A DNA stretch of 64,000 bases from Locusta migratoria. Taxonomy: Eukaryota; Arthropoda; Insecta; Orthoptera; Acrididae. The position numbers and the translations under genes were made by a program. The stretch is taken from the NCBI GenBank assembly GCA_026315105.1, contig CM048755.1, positions 761,193,301-761,257,300 of the forward strand, read 5' to 3'. The notes under the pieces were generated by a model that ran no database searches, was not told the DNA's origin, and saw only the letters and a program-made list of their open reading frames with translations. This document shows positions 22,201 through 33,015 of this stretch, in pieces (the first letter of the stretch is position 1; each line of letters starts with the position of its first letter).

Positions 22201-22589
22201 TCGTAAAAAAGCATGATTCGGTTGTTGCTGTCACTGTTTTTGAGAAGCGTTATAAGTTTTATAATTTTATAGGTTTGTCCGCAGATTGCTGTGACGAGCA
22301 CTTCTTTGCGCGTGTGGAGTGTAACTATTTGCCTAGCCTTTACAGGTAACTCTCAGCTGGCTAGCGAAGCTGAGGGGGAGCAGGTATCGGCAAAGGGTTC
22401 AATGGAGAGGACGGCCACTATTGTTAGAGGTCTATACTGTCTGAGTTATGATTTTCTCGCCAGGAGAGACACAGCAAATTGTTTTCTTGTGTGCAGACTG
22501 TTCCACTGCAAATAAAATCACTCTAGAAACTCGCAGATGTTGGTGTGGAGTCAGTACAATGAGCTTTAAGGTTCGTAGAGAAAAATTGT
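21081..22589. other. Interior of long-inverted-repeat element, no gene seen
   Basis: No transposase motif was found on either strand. Frames such as 21777-22085 (minus) and 22291-22515 (plus) show no family. Contains a GA repeat at 22161-22198. Confidence 0.45.
22161..22198. repeat. (GA)n microsatellite
   Basis: About 19 uninterrupted GA units. Confidence 0.95.
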
Positions 22590-23337
22590 AATGCAAAATA
22601 AAATAATAATCGGCGTGGGCTTCACACGCGAGGCGAGGCGCTGCAGTTTAATTCATGGCCACGACGGTGGTTGAGGGATGGGGGGTGGTGTGGTGGTTAA
22701 ATAATAATTTTCGGTGCGGGCTCCGCAGCAATTCTTTCACAAGGTGCGGGGCATGGTGCTTTAATTCACAGCTAGCGGGCTGGGGTCGACCAGAAAAATT
22801 GCACATGCACCGCGGCGCACCCTGTAAGTGCACTACGGTAGTTCTTTCACTTATGTACGCAAGTACATGACTGTCTGGCTGCTGAGGCCGGGTGAGTGGG
22901 CAGTCGGCTTGTGTGTTGCGTCTCCGCACTCGACTGACTGAATTGATCGCAGCGGCTACAGCCGGTGCAGTGAGACACAATACAGACTGGTCAGCTCCAG
23001 AGGAGGATGCAGGTAGCCAGCGTCTGCACACATGGCTCCATTGTATGGGTGGGGTGGGGGGAGAGGTGGGATCAGAGCCATCTGTTGTCAGCGGCTGGTA
23101 CTGCTGCTTTCAGGGAGACATTCTGGCAGTCGATTTTAATTAAAAATTCTATATAATTACTAGTGTAATGGGAGTACATTCATATGGCATTACAGTTGAT
23201 CTTCTATATGAACCATCTGTATGCACATCTAATTTTGAATGAAATATGAGCTCTAATTAAGGCTCTTTTTATCATGTTACCAAACAGAATGCTCTGATTT
23301 GATTTTATATATAGAAATATGTGCAGTGTGGAGGTGC

Positions 23338-25844
23338 CTCCCAATCAGCTCGTCTCGGTATTGGAACGCCTTCCACCGCCTCACTGGATCGTAACCTATG
23401 CCCACATACCCTCTCCTCCACCTTGACCAGCCCCTTCCTGATAATGCCAGTAAGGCTAGCCATTTTGCCTCTTTCCTCTCTGATGTATTCTCCTTCCCTG
23501 ACAATCCTAACTTTGATTATTCCTTGTTTCCAGATGTCCATGAAAAACCGATGTCTCCATCCCACCCCTGGCTCCTGGCTTCCATTACCTGGACCACATC
23601 CCCCCATCGGACATTAACACCCCCATCACTGCACACGACATACAATTGATACTGCGCACCAAACGCAACACAGCTCCCGGCCACGATCGCATCACATACC
23701 GCCACCTCAAAGAATGTCCCCTCCCTTTCCTCACCACTCTTGCTTCCCTCTATACCACCATCCTCTACACTGGCTGCTACCCCCGCCTGTGGAAAATCTC
23801 CCGAGTCCTCATGTTCCTAAAACCCAACAAACCCCCCTCTGATGCCTCCTCCTACCGCCCGATTTGCCTCACCCCAGTGTTCAGCAAGGTCTTCGAATCC
23901 ATTCTGTCCTGTCGCATCCTTCACCACCTCCACCTCCACCGCCTTCTCCCAGACACCCAATGTGGCTTTCGTCCTTCCTTCTTCCACTGACGACCAACTC
24001 CTTCGACTTACGCAACTCCTTTCCCTCCAGCTAAATTCCCGTCGTGCCGCCATCTTTCTGTCCTTAGACCTCGAACGGGCCTACGATCGGGTCTGGCACT
24101 CTGGCCTGCTCTTCAAACTCCAAACCTATGCTCTTCCCATCAACCGCGTCCGGGTCATTGCCTCCTTCCTCTCCGACCGCCCCACCTGTGTTACCGTCCA
24201 CAACACCGACTCCCGTCTTTTTTATCCCTCTGCTGGTGTGCCCCAAGGCTCTGTCCTTTCTTCCCTCCTGTACCTCCTGTATACCTCGGATATGCCTAAG
24301 CCTGCCCCTCCCGTACACCTTTTCCAATATGCTGACGACACCACTTTCCTTGCCTTAGCTCCCACCCTTGCCCGTTCCAACCGCCTGCTCCAAGAACACC
24401 TTGACCTCTTTGCCGCTTGGTGCAACCAGTGGCTCCTGTCTATAGATCCTACCAAAACCCAGGTGATCATCGTAGGTCGTACAACCCGTTCCTTCCGTCC
24501 CCGAGATTTTTATCTGACCCTCCATAACCGTCCCATTCGTCTCACCCCTACCCTAAAGTACCTGGGCCTCACTATTGATCGCACCCTCTCCTGGACTCCC
24601 CATCTACGCACTATCCAAGAAAAAACCCGCTCCCGCCTCCGCCTCCTCAAACTCCTTGTTGGCCGAACATGGGGCCTCAACCCTTCTACCATCCTCTATA
24701 CCTACAAATCCCTCATCCGCCCAGTCCTCTGTGTCGCCCATCCCACCTGGATTTCCGCTCCCCCATCCTTCTACAAATCTCTGGAGATACTGGAACGCCA
24801 TGCCCTCCGCCTCGCCTTCCGTATCCCACTTTATCCCCCTTCCCCCACGCGGATCCTCTATGATCTCATTACTTTCCCCAGACTCGTTCTCTTTCTTGAA
24901 AATCTCCGCCTTCGTTACATATCCCGCAAATCAGATCCGCCTAATCCTCTAGTCCATCCCCTCCTCTCTGCACCTGGTACACTGCCGCGCCTCCACCACT
25001 GTATTCCCCCTGCTCTCCACTTGTCCACCCTCCGGATCCTTTCCCGTGGCAACTTACGTACCCTCCCCCTCCCGGATGATGCCCTCCGACCTGACATCTA
25101 CCCTTCATACCAGCTTTGATCCTTCTCCTTGCTCCCTCTCCCCCTTCTCTCCCTGAGGGCCCCGACTATCCCTCCCTTCCTGTCCCTTCTCCCCTCCTCC
25201 GTCCCTCTGGTTCCTCCTCTTACCGCCCTCCCCTATCCTTCTTCCCCGTGGCTTCCTGGGACATCATCCCCCCCGTCCCTTCCCTACCGGCTCTGTGGCT
25301 CCTCCCCACCCTCTCCATCTCCTTTCATCCCTTTTCCCCCCACACCACATCTTCAATGCTGTCAGTGCCTCACCATCTACGGAACCTCCTTTGTGCTTCG
25401 AAATGTGTGATGTGTTTTAGTTAAATTGTTTTATTTTACAACAGCGGACGGCCATCCCGCAGCCGACACCATCAGCTTTTAATTGTGTATCTCTCGAAGT
25501 GTGTGTTGTGTTTTTTTTTTTATTTTAACTCTCACCATGGCCGCTGCCTTATGTTCATTTTAATTGTGTGTGTGCGCCACTGACATTCGAGCAACTGTTT
25601 TTATTCACCACTTTCGCCGTTCCAAGTGTTTTATGTCACCACTGTTTCCTCCATTTTATGTACTTTGTTTTATCTCCATTTTAAATCTCCGTTTTATGTC
25701 TGTATTATCTCCAAAATTTTATCTCCTTTGTGTTTTTATGTTCTCCGCCGACAAATTTTATTTCTGTAGGCCGAAGAGCGCCATTGAGTGCTTCCGGCCC
25801 GCCCCTTTTTTCGGGGAATTGAAACGACAATAAAGAAAAAAAAA
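23338..25844 (+). mobile_element. Jockey-clade LINE, 5'-truncated, with target duplication
   Basis: C-rich plus-strand LINE starting in the linker before RT and ending with aataaag and a short A tail at 25832-25844. It is flanked by agtgtggaggtgc (23325-23337) and agtgtgaaggtgt (25845-25857), an imperfect 13-bp target duplication. The endonuclease is absent. The 3' UTR (25120-25830) is C/T-rich. Confidence 0.9.
23398..25119 (+). pseudogene. Jockey reverse transcriptase, one frameshift
   Basis: The first part (linker near 23400-23650, then ILRTKRNTAPGHDRITYRHL, LMFLKPNKPPSDASSYRPIC, LLPDTQCGFRPSF) ends at a shift near 23985. The rest continues in the overlapping frame 23842-25119 with catalytic block LSLDLERAYDRVWHSGLLF, AGVPQGSVLSSLLYLLYTSD, palm box FQYADDTTFLALAPT, IDPTKTQVIIVGR and a thumb with LKYLGLTIDRTLSWTPHL. 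The N-terminal 60 or so residues of that long frame are out-of-phase translation of the fingers. The catalytic residues are intact, so damage may be limited to the one shift and the missing 5' half. The long minus-strand frames here are antisense artefacts of the C-rich sequence. Confidence 0.85.
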
Positions 25845-26287
25845 AGTGTGAAGGTGTCCCATCGGACTGGAGGGGCTACCAGAAATTGGTCTTCCCGCCA
25901 ATTTGTGGTTGTACCAGGAACCTCCCAACTACGGAACTGAAATGTAATTACCGTCATTGCATCCTTTCTATGTTGCTGCTGTCCCTCCCACACTCTGCTT
26001 CTGAATGACTGTAGAATATCAGTTGGGAATGGTCACGTGGTATGGTGGGGGAGGTGGTTGTTACGTTCTGTGCTCTCATTGGTTGGTAGTGGTCAAGTGG
26101 TAGGGGTGAGGGTGATGTAGATAGTCATGTGATGCAGTGTGGTGAGCTCAGTTCCATGCCAGACGTGGAGGAGTGAACATATGCAAATGTAATAACAAAA
26201 ATTGTAATTACAATAAATAAATAAACAATTACCCTAAGTACTCTAAGTACACGCAATTACTCGAATTAATATATCAATTTTATGGAC

Positions 26288-26701
26288 TTAAATCGGTATC
26301 TCCTTTCTACCCTTGTTGTTCATAATATCTCTGATTATGATATAGTTAGTTCCTGTCCTTGGCTCATGTAAAATGATTTTCAACAACCAGCCTCTCTGTT
26401 TTGCATCAGTTACCTTCTTGACATACCCGAAAATATCATAGTCATTAGCTACGTCACTAGTAAAAGGCTCATCATTTGGTTCGACATCAGTAATGTTCTC
26501 GGTAGACATCAGTTCTCCATCCTCCAGGATGTCAGTGATAGTGGCATATTTATGTTTTGCGATCAAAAAGAAGAAAGCATTTGCTGTATCTCTTTCTTCT
26601 TCTTGTAATTGACGTGATGAAGACGGTAGTTCAGTGTGGTGTGAAGCCTCTACCACTTCGTTTGCGTCAATTCTCATTGTGTACGAAACACAAAAGTCCA
26701 C
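26288..26701 (-). pseudogene. Possible pogo/Tigger-like transposase N-terminal segment
   Basis: A 137-codon frame from ATG at 26701 to a stop at 26288. It has an acidic middle (NITDVEPNDEPFTSDVANDY) and FGYVKKVTDAKQRGWLLKII near the end. FFFLIAKHKYATITDILEDG followed by a ...KKV..AK..GW block resembles the start of pogo/Tigger-type (CENP-B-like) transposases as I recall them, but no helix-turn-helix or DDE core is present to confirm it. The frame stops 3 bp outside the right arm of the long-inverted-repeat element, so it may have been cut by that insertion. It could equally be a host exon or unrelated. Confidence 0.35.
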
Positions 26702-27404
26702 TTATAGTCCACTATAACACTCACACACAAATACAACAGAGTCAGGACATACTTCTGTAGCACTAGCAAGGCAGTGCGCGCAGATTACCTGCAACTGACG
26801 GACTGTTACTCATTAGTCAGCATGGCTACCAAAGAGGTAGACGATCTTTAGCACTCCCTGCGGTGCCACGTTCCACTACTAGTCGCCATATTATCGGAAG
26901 TCAGGCAGTGGCTTTCTGAAATCGAGATAGTACCTCTGTGAACAAGTAATATAAGCAGTTCTTTTAGAAACCATGCCTAATGTTTATGTAACGTATTACT
27001 GTATTATCAAAACAAAAGAGTACTTTTTAAAATATCATATGTTATATGTCAATTGTTTTGCGCATTTGACTTACATGTTGACAAAATTAAACACATATTT
27101 TACCCAAGGTTTCCATTAAAAACAAGCTGCTGACAAAGAAATGGGTTGTTGCAATAAAAAGAGAGAATTGGTTTCTGACACGAAACACTCTTATTTGTCC
27201 TTCAAATCTAGAAACAAAATTTATGTATGAATTGAAGGAAGTAAGGCTGGATATATTTAACGCACTTTTCATCATAAAAGCTGAAATGCCAAGGTAAATT
27301 CCGAACCAAGGCATTCGCTAATGGCAGTTTTCTTGTATACTGATTCAGAATACGGGAATCTGATGCATGAGAAAGACAAGCATAATATTGACTACTGCTT
27401 CATT
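26702..27404. other. Unassigned DNA
   Basis: No gene recognised. The minus-strand 75-codon frame at 27087-27314 is hydrophobic by AT-rich composition only. Confidence 0.4.
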
Positions 27405-27414
27405 AAACCTACGA

Positions 27415-27616
27415 TGCCGGCCGCAGTGGTCGAGCAGTCTGCGGCGCGCCAGTCACGGTCTGCATGGCCGCTGCGGTCTGGGGTTCGAATCCCCCCTCGG
27501 TCATAGATGTTTGTGTCGTCTTTAGTATAAGCTAGTTCATAAGTAGTTTGTAAGTCTACGGACTGATGACTCCGTAGTTAAGTCTCATAACCTCTACAAA
27601 CATTTAAATAAAATAA
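27415..27616 (+). repeat. tRNA-derived SINE, sense, with target duplication
   Basis: Sense copy of the main family. It starts tgccggccgcagtggtcg and has the B-box ggggttcgaatcccccc, body atgtttgtgtcgtctttagt and a tail ending acaaacatttaaataaaat. The 10-bp duplication aaacctacga lies at 27405-27414 and 27617-27626. Confidence 0.9.
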
Positions 27617-27626
27617 AAACCTACGA

Positions 27627-28026
27627 CAAACTGCAAACTTCATTGCATATTCTACTGATTTGGGTGGCTTATGTATAAATCTCCAGTGTGTGACTGTATT
27701 TCCTTGGCCAGTGCAATAGTTTCTGCTTCTGACATTAAATGAATTGAAATTAATGTAATCTTGCTGTAAAGAGTTAGTCTCTGAAACGTCTACCATTCTT
27801 CGAAACGGCGTACAAAAATAAACGTAGATTGGTCTTAAATTCCCCATTTCGTTTAGTTGCAAATTTAGCTGATCGCTGGGAGTACTGTACTTAAAATAAA
27901 GCTGCAGACACTTTCGTGAAACTGTGTGTACAAAGCGTTAATACACAGCGGTAAAATTGTCCTGACTGAAAGGTGCAAACAGTTATGTTTTAATAATATT
28001 CTAACCTACTGTCATGTAACACACCG
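27627..28026. other. Unassigned flank of the hAT element
   Basis: No gene recognised. The minus frame 27578-27862 has no family and overlaps the SINE tail. Confidence 0.4.
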
Positions 28027-28439
28027 CTCTAGACCAAGGCCATACACAGAAAAAAATTTCGGGGAGGGGGGTTATGTAACCAGGCTGGGGGTCCGGGGGC
28101 CCTCCCTCAAAAAATTGTTCAAATAACACATTTCCAGGCCATTTTAAGCTTTTTACCTTTTTGTTAACAAAAGTTAGGATTACAATAAAGTATGGTTTGA
28201 CTCGAGAATTTTACCTAAAAAATAAGAGGATTTTTTATGTTCTCGTATTAACATCATTACTAGACAATCTAAGAAAGAGAGTTTCAAAGTTAAAAGCTTA
28301 ATAACTTTTAATTAGATTACGAAAATTATTTTCTCTATTACTTTGGCAACTGAGAAAATAAATAGACAATACAAATAAATTGTATCTTTAGAAAAGAACG
28401 ATTATATTACAAGTTTTAAATAACAAAATCCATTCTTCG

Positions 28440-30365
28440 GTTCTTTTTCCTTGCAAATTCATTAATCACTTCGTCTGTATATGGCTTCTGTGAACTGACA
28501 CTAGAGACAGTCCACTTAGTCTGTCGTGTCCACACACGTTTCTCAGGCACGTCTTCAATCGCTTGACAGTGGAGAAGGTCTTTTCCACACTTGCAGTGGT
28601 CCCAGGCAAAGAAGCAAATATTTTGAGCAGCGTAAATATGTTAGGGAAACGTTCCCTATTACATTCGCATCAGGCCTCAATGGCACAAGAAGGCTTGTCG
28701 GTTCCATTTTTGTCCCGCAAAACAATTTCCACAGAGAGTACTCATCAGATACTAGCTCTAGAAATGTTCAAATGTTTGTTAAGCTTAAGGGACTTAACTG
28801 CGGGGTCATCAGTCCCTAAACTTACAAACTACTTATGAACTACCTTATACTAAAGACGACTCGAGGATTCGAAGCCCCGACCGTAGCGGCCGTGCAGACT
28901 GTGACTGCCGCTCGCCTACTGCGGCCGGCATACTAGCTCTAGGTCAACCACGTTTAAGATTCATACAGTTTAAACATTCAACATCGATTTTCTCAGTTGT
29001 TGAGGTTGGTAAAAAGCACTGAAGTGTTACCAGAAGCTCTTTGTGGTCGCTGAATCTGAATTTGAGCTGATCTATCAGATCGTCTAGAGTCGGGATTGCC
29101 ACCGATGTTCTAAAATAGGTTTGAGGTTCTGCAGTTGAGTAGTTACGTCTATTGCGTTGGCCAGGAGCGAATCTTGGCAAATGAATTTCTTCACCAACAT
29201 CACTCATTAAAGTTTCTGCTGTTTTGAAAATCTTGGAAAACGCAAGATCGATTGTTTTCCTTAAGTTTTCGAAATGTCCAACAATATTTGGTTAACTGCA
29301 GACTTAAGGTCACAATAGGGAGACTGAATCACTTTACAAACAGATATTGTGTCAGCGAATGTGTTAGCCGAGAAACAAAGGCATACTACAAATTCACTTT
29401 AAGAACGACGATGCTTTAGATGATGTCTCAATATCCTGACTTTTGTTAAAACTTTCTAGGGTTTCAAAAATAGCCGTAAGTATCTCTTAAACTTCATGAA
29501 ATTGTTGTGATTTTCCCCCCATCTGATTTCACACGTGACTGTTAAGGTTTCCCATTTATTATTAGGTAACTTCGATTTTAAGAAGGATTTCGATAGAGCT
29601 GTCCTCTTTTGGAGATATCTTTATAAAGTTTGTCGCTCTATTTACAGTTCCAATACAGTTTCTAGCACATGGGACACTGCAGGAGTGACATAAAGCCAAA
29701 TTCAGAGAATGGGACATATAGTGCTTTAGCAAAAGTTTTCTTCACTGTTGCCTGCACTCCTTTGAATGAGCCCTTCACGTCAGAGGCTTCGTCTTACGCT
29801 TGCCCTATCATGTTTGTCATCTCAACTCCTAAATCGTTTGCAGTAGAATGAATTGTGTTTGCTAGGCCCTCCCCCATTGTCTCGTCAGCTTTGATAAAAC
29901 ATAAAAAATCATCCTTGTAAACAAGACAAAATTAAGTCTTTTACTTTAACACAAACTGAGACTTGCTCATCACCAGTGATATCCGCTGTTTCATCGACAA
30001 GAACAGAAAATACCTTAGCCTTATTAACATCTGCCACAATTTCTTTCTGGATTAATTCTCTGCAAATGTTGATAATTTCATTTTGAACCTTAGGAGTAAT
30101 GTACAATGCATTCAAGTTTGCATTTTCTGTGTGGCTTACTACATTTTGATCACTGCACTTGAGTCTCATCCTTAAAAGGGCACGAAAATTACCGTCATTT
30201 AATGAAAGTCTTCATCATTGATTGATATTGGTCCATGGTCATTACTGCCACTGAATGCTAACCCTTGCCGGCCACAGAGGGTTTTTTGTTTTTTGTTTCT
30301 ACAATCAATGAAAGCTTTTTTTCTGTTATCTTCCACATGTGTCATTCTACTCAAATCCATGATAT
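28440..30365 (-). pseudogene. hAT transposase (DUF4371/ZMYM1-like), broken
   Basis: Minus-strand blocks in order. MTHVEDNRKKAFIDCR and TLCGRQGLAFSGSNDHG (30365-30200) correspond to the FCGRQ..LRGH motif that opens the DUF4371 region. Then come NLNALYITPKVQNEIINICR and AKVFSVLVDETADITGDEQV (30169-29930), which contain the D.T catalytic neighbourhood. Degraded frames follow at 29900-29210, then RTSVAIPTLDDLIDQLKFRF (29200-28944). After the SINE comes the hAT dimerisation block IFASLPGTTASVEKTFSTVK, RLKTCLRN and GLSLVSVHR (about 28630-28480). Multiple stops and frameshifts make it inactive. The N-terminal zinc-finger part is not recognised in 44051-44936. Confidence 0.8.
28762..28929 (-). repeat. 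tRNA-derived SINE, antisense, with target duplication
   Basis: Antisense main-family SINE inside the hAT transposase. The perfect 13-bp duplication atactagctctag lies at 28749-28761 and 28930-28942. The copy lacks some bases around its B-box (ctcgaggattcgaagcccc). Confidence 0.92.
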
Positions 30366-30718
30366 TGTCGCGTTGAAATGAAAGCAGGCCTGACTTAGAA
30401 GACAGGGTTGTCAACTGAACACAGCACGTATACTGAAAGCAGGTTTACTGCGAACATAACATACACGCAACACTAACTGCCTCCCGAGCAGAGTGCTCTG
30501 CTATTTATACAGAGACAGAATGTACCAGAAATTAGAAGAATAGTTAACATAAGAAACATGTATAAACTACAAGTGAACATAAGAAACATGTTGAACTTTC
30601 TGGAAATGTTAATTACAAAGAAATAAAGATCTGCCGGTGGATGAGATTCGACCGGCGACCTTGAAATTCGCCCGCTGTTTTTTTTGTCTGTTAACTAGCC
30701 GTGTTCGTGAAGTTAACA
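30366..30718 (-). repeat. Solo-type Gypsy LTR, minus orientation
   Basis: Reverse complement of this segment aligns with the Gypsy 3' LTR at 43713-44050. It shares the end caacgcgaca, the TATA-like box (minus-strand tataaata at 30502-30509), gcagagcactctgc and ctggtacattctgtctct. The outermost 5' part (30630-30718) differs in sequence but again carries a B-box-like ggtcgaatct. It interrupts the hAT transposase at codon level (ccatgatat before it). Confidence 0.85.
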
Positions 30719-31580
30719 ATTGACTGCTTGCTCACAAAATCTAATTACGGCGATATTCACACAGCGGCGGAAGTATACAGTTCCCTTAAGCAAAACACTG
30801 ATTCTATAAGTTAAGCAAACAGTTCTACCTTTACTGCAATATTTAGAGGAAACTGCACACAATTAAATAATGAACGGCAGTCATGGATCTAAATCAAAAA
30901 TAAATGTTGGCAACGGAAACGCAAATAAAGACACAAGATACACGAACAAATTACCCCACATTAATCCAAAATAAATGATGAGGGGAGAATTTAAATTAGC
31001 ACAAAGGGATTATAGTTTAACAAAGTAATTTATTGTTCAAAACAAGAACAACAAGGGGGAAGACCATTTTTTAAAATTACAATAAAAAATATCTTACAAA
31101 ATATTCAAAATATCCACAATTACATGGCCCTAAAGTTGCCCACCTGCAAAGTTGAATACAGGTTAATTATGATCATGTTTCACAGGGGGGAACGGAGGAA
31201 TTGCAGCACATTCACACACAGATTCATACGCCGAGCCATGCAGGTACTTACCAAGCACCTGACACCAATACACCAAGACGACAGCCAAGCAATGTGGAGA
31301 ATGCAGGTCGAAGGTTCACTCGCGCACAATGAAATAGTACTTCGCTTCCATAATGTGTCAAGCTAGTGGCTTAGGCTCATGATCAACTATCAGAAACAAA
31401 CGCACTTCGTTTAAGACAACAAGGTGTGGCGTACAGATGGAAGTTAAAGTTTCCCTAGAACTTCTAACTATACATTAAATCAAGATTTCATTAAATAATA
31501 ACCAAAAACGGTCGCTCTGGCGTTCGTTTAGAACAAGTAGAAGATAACTACAGAAGGTTAAAGTTGTTAGATCAATAACG
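30719..31580. other. Unassigned DNA between LTR and R1/LOA LINE
   Basis: No gene recognised, and no Gypsy internal coding region follows the LTR. The plus frame 31124-31366 shows no family. Confidence 0.45.
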
Positions 31581-31966
31581 CACTGTACTAAGTCGGAACA
31601 CCCTCTCCAGGGGACACCACCTTGACGAAGCGCTGTCTGTGCGGGTGGAGAGGCTTGCGTATCCACATGAAGCAGAGGGCTATACCAAAGGTAGAGAGCC
31701 TACTGCCGGAAAGGCCTCAGCTGATGGATCAGACCAAGAGTGTCCCACAACGCCCCGTCTTCCTTATCCTCTCCCGGTCCTTTCCCAATTCCTTTCCCAA
31801 CCCAAGGTGTGATGCGATCCGTGCCGAGGGGTGCATGGCACATGGGTGGATGTGTCTCGAACGGAGCCTCAGGGATACCGGGCGACCTCCCTGAGTAAGT
31901 AGCCTTGCACCGCGCGGTGTTATCGTGGTGTGGACCATATAAATCCCCAAATCTCGTGGAACTAAG
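31581..31966 (+). other. Probable 5' UTR of the R1/LOA LINE
   Basis: GC-richer non-coding DNA immediately upstream of ORF1 with the same base composition as the element. Boundary uncertain. Confidence 0.5.
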
Positions 31967-33015
31967 ATGAACACGGAGAAAAAAATTATTTTGAAAGAAT
32001 CCGAGGGGCAATCTGAGACCTCAGATACTCAGACATTGGGATCAGGACCGATGGAGTGCACTCCTACTTCTCAGACAGGGTCTAGACCTGAGCAAGAAGT
32101 GGGAACTGTAACAGAGAAGTTGGACCAGATTAGGATTAAGGCCTTGTCTGGGGCTCAGAGGAGGAAACTTCTCAAGGAACAGAAGCAAAAGGAAGGAAAA
32201 GAATGGCTTCCTAAACATAAGTGGAGGGAATCAAAAGGGCTTGAGCCCAAGACCCCAATAAAGAAACTGCCTCAGGTCGAAGGGGATACACAGACCCCCT
32301 CGACGTCAAAGACAGGTGGCAAGAGGGTTAGGGAGGAATCTAAGACTCCCTCCTCTTTGGACAAGCGTGATCCTAAAAGGCTGAGGCAAGAAATAGGGAA
32401 ACAGACCTATAGTACTGCAGTCTCGGTCTTTTGAATGGCGGTTGTCCAAGAAGGATACCCACTGGTGAGCATCACCTCGCAACAGGAGGAGCTCGTGCAG
32501 ATGGCCCTCTTAGAAGAGATTGGGGGGGGGGGGACGCTGGTCCAGGACCCAAATTCAGGAGGGTCTATCTAGATCACAGTGCCCTCATTTTTGTCTGCGA
32601 GGGGGAGCACTCAGCAGAATGGCTTAAGGACAAGGTGCCCATGATATTTCCGTGGGAGGATGCGAAGCTGCTGGTCAAGACAGCAACTGAACTCCTGAAG
32701 ACCGCAAAGGTATCAATATGGGTACCAAAGATCATTAAGGATGTCCCTCCAAAGACTCTGTTTGAGAAAATAAGGGTCCAGAACCCAAAAGTCTCGACAG
32801 AGGATTGGAGGGTAATTAACCAAAAGGTCGTTCCGGAAGGACAAACCCTTGTGGCGGAGGTCGGAGAGAAGTCCCTGAAGGCAATGCAAGAGCAAGGCCT
32901 GAAACTGTTTTTAAGGTTCTTGCAGGTCGCCGTCAGGGTAATCCAAGACCTTAAAGGCAATAATGGCAGCAAGATGGGGACTGGAAGTGCTGCAGATAAA
33001 CCTGCAGCACAGTAA
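31967..33015 (+). pseudogene. LINE ORF1 protein, one stop and one frameshift
   Basis: ORF1 of R1/LOA-like elements is an RNA-binding protein. The N-terminal half (31967-32434) is lysine-rich and charged (ALSGAQRRKLLKEQKQKEGK). A TGA at 32432-32434 is followed in the same frame by MAVVQEGYPLVSITSQQEEL. A 12-G run near 32521 then shifts the frame, and the conserved C-terminal part continues to 33015 (LDHSALIFVCEGEHSAEWLK, KVSIWVPKIIKD, IRVQNPKVSTEDWRVINQKV). The C-terminal block resembles the DUF4780-type domain known from such ORF1s. No zinc knuckles are evident. The end overlaps ORF2 by 53 nt in another frame. Confidence 0.75.

Larger units (their letters stand above)
19973..26285. mobile_element. 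Unnamed DNA element with ~1-kb inverted arms
   Basis: The left arm starts ccataaaattgatatcaaat and the right arm ends in the reverse complement of ccataaaattgatat. The arms stay alignable for about 1.1 kb inward (for example gccaatttgtggttgtacca, ctgtagaatatcagttggga and ccgaaaattattatttaacc), to about 21080 on the left and about 22590 on the right. The middle (21081-22589) has no recognised protein. Without the jockey insert (23338-25844) it would be about 3.8 kb. The sub-terminal region has repeated agtaattg/gtacttag units. No target duplication was found, so the exact ends are uncertain. It could be a fold-back or MULE-like non-autonomous element. Confidence 0.75.
22590..26285 (-). repeat. 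Right inverted arm, split by a jockey LINE
   Basis: Reverse-complement partner of the left arm. The inner part is 22590-23337 and the outer part 25845-26285. The break at 23337/25845 is the jockey insertion site; the left arm gives the uninterrupted sequence (reverse complement: ggtgctgtgtgaagatgtcc). Confidence 0.85.

Noticed and set aside
22143..22349. Protein with a repeated GERERER segment
   Set aside because: Translation of the (GA)n microsatellite inside the long-inverted-repeat element.
24064..24692. Minus-strand frames rich in R/G as genes
   Set aside because: They are antisense to the C-rich jockey RT, whose plus-strand motifs are clear.
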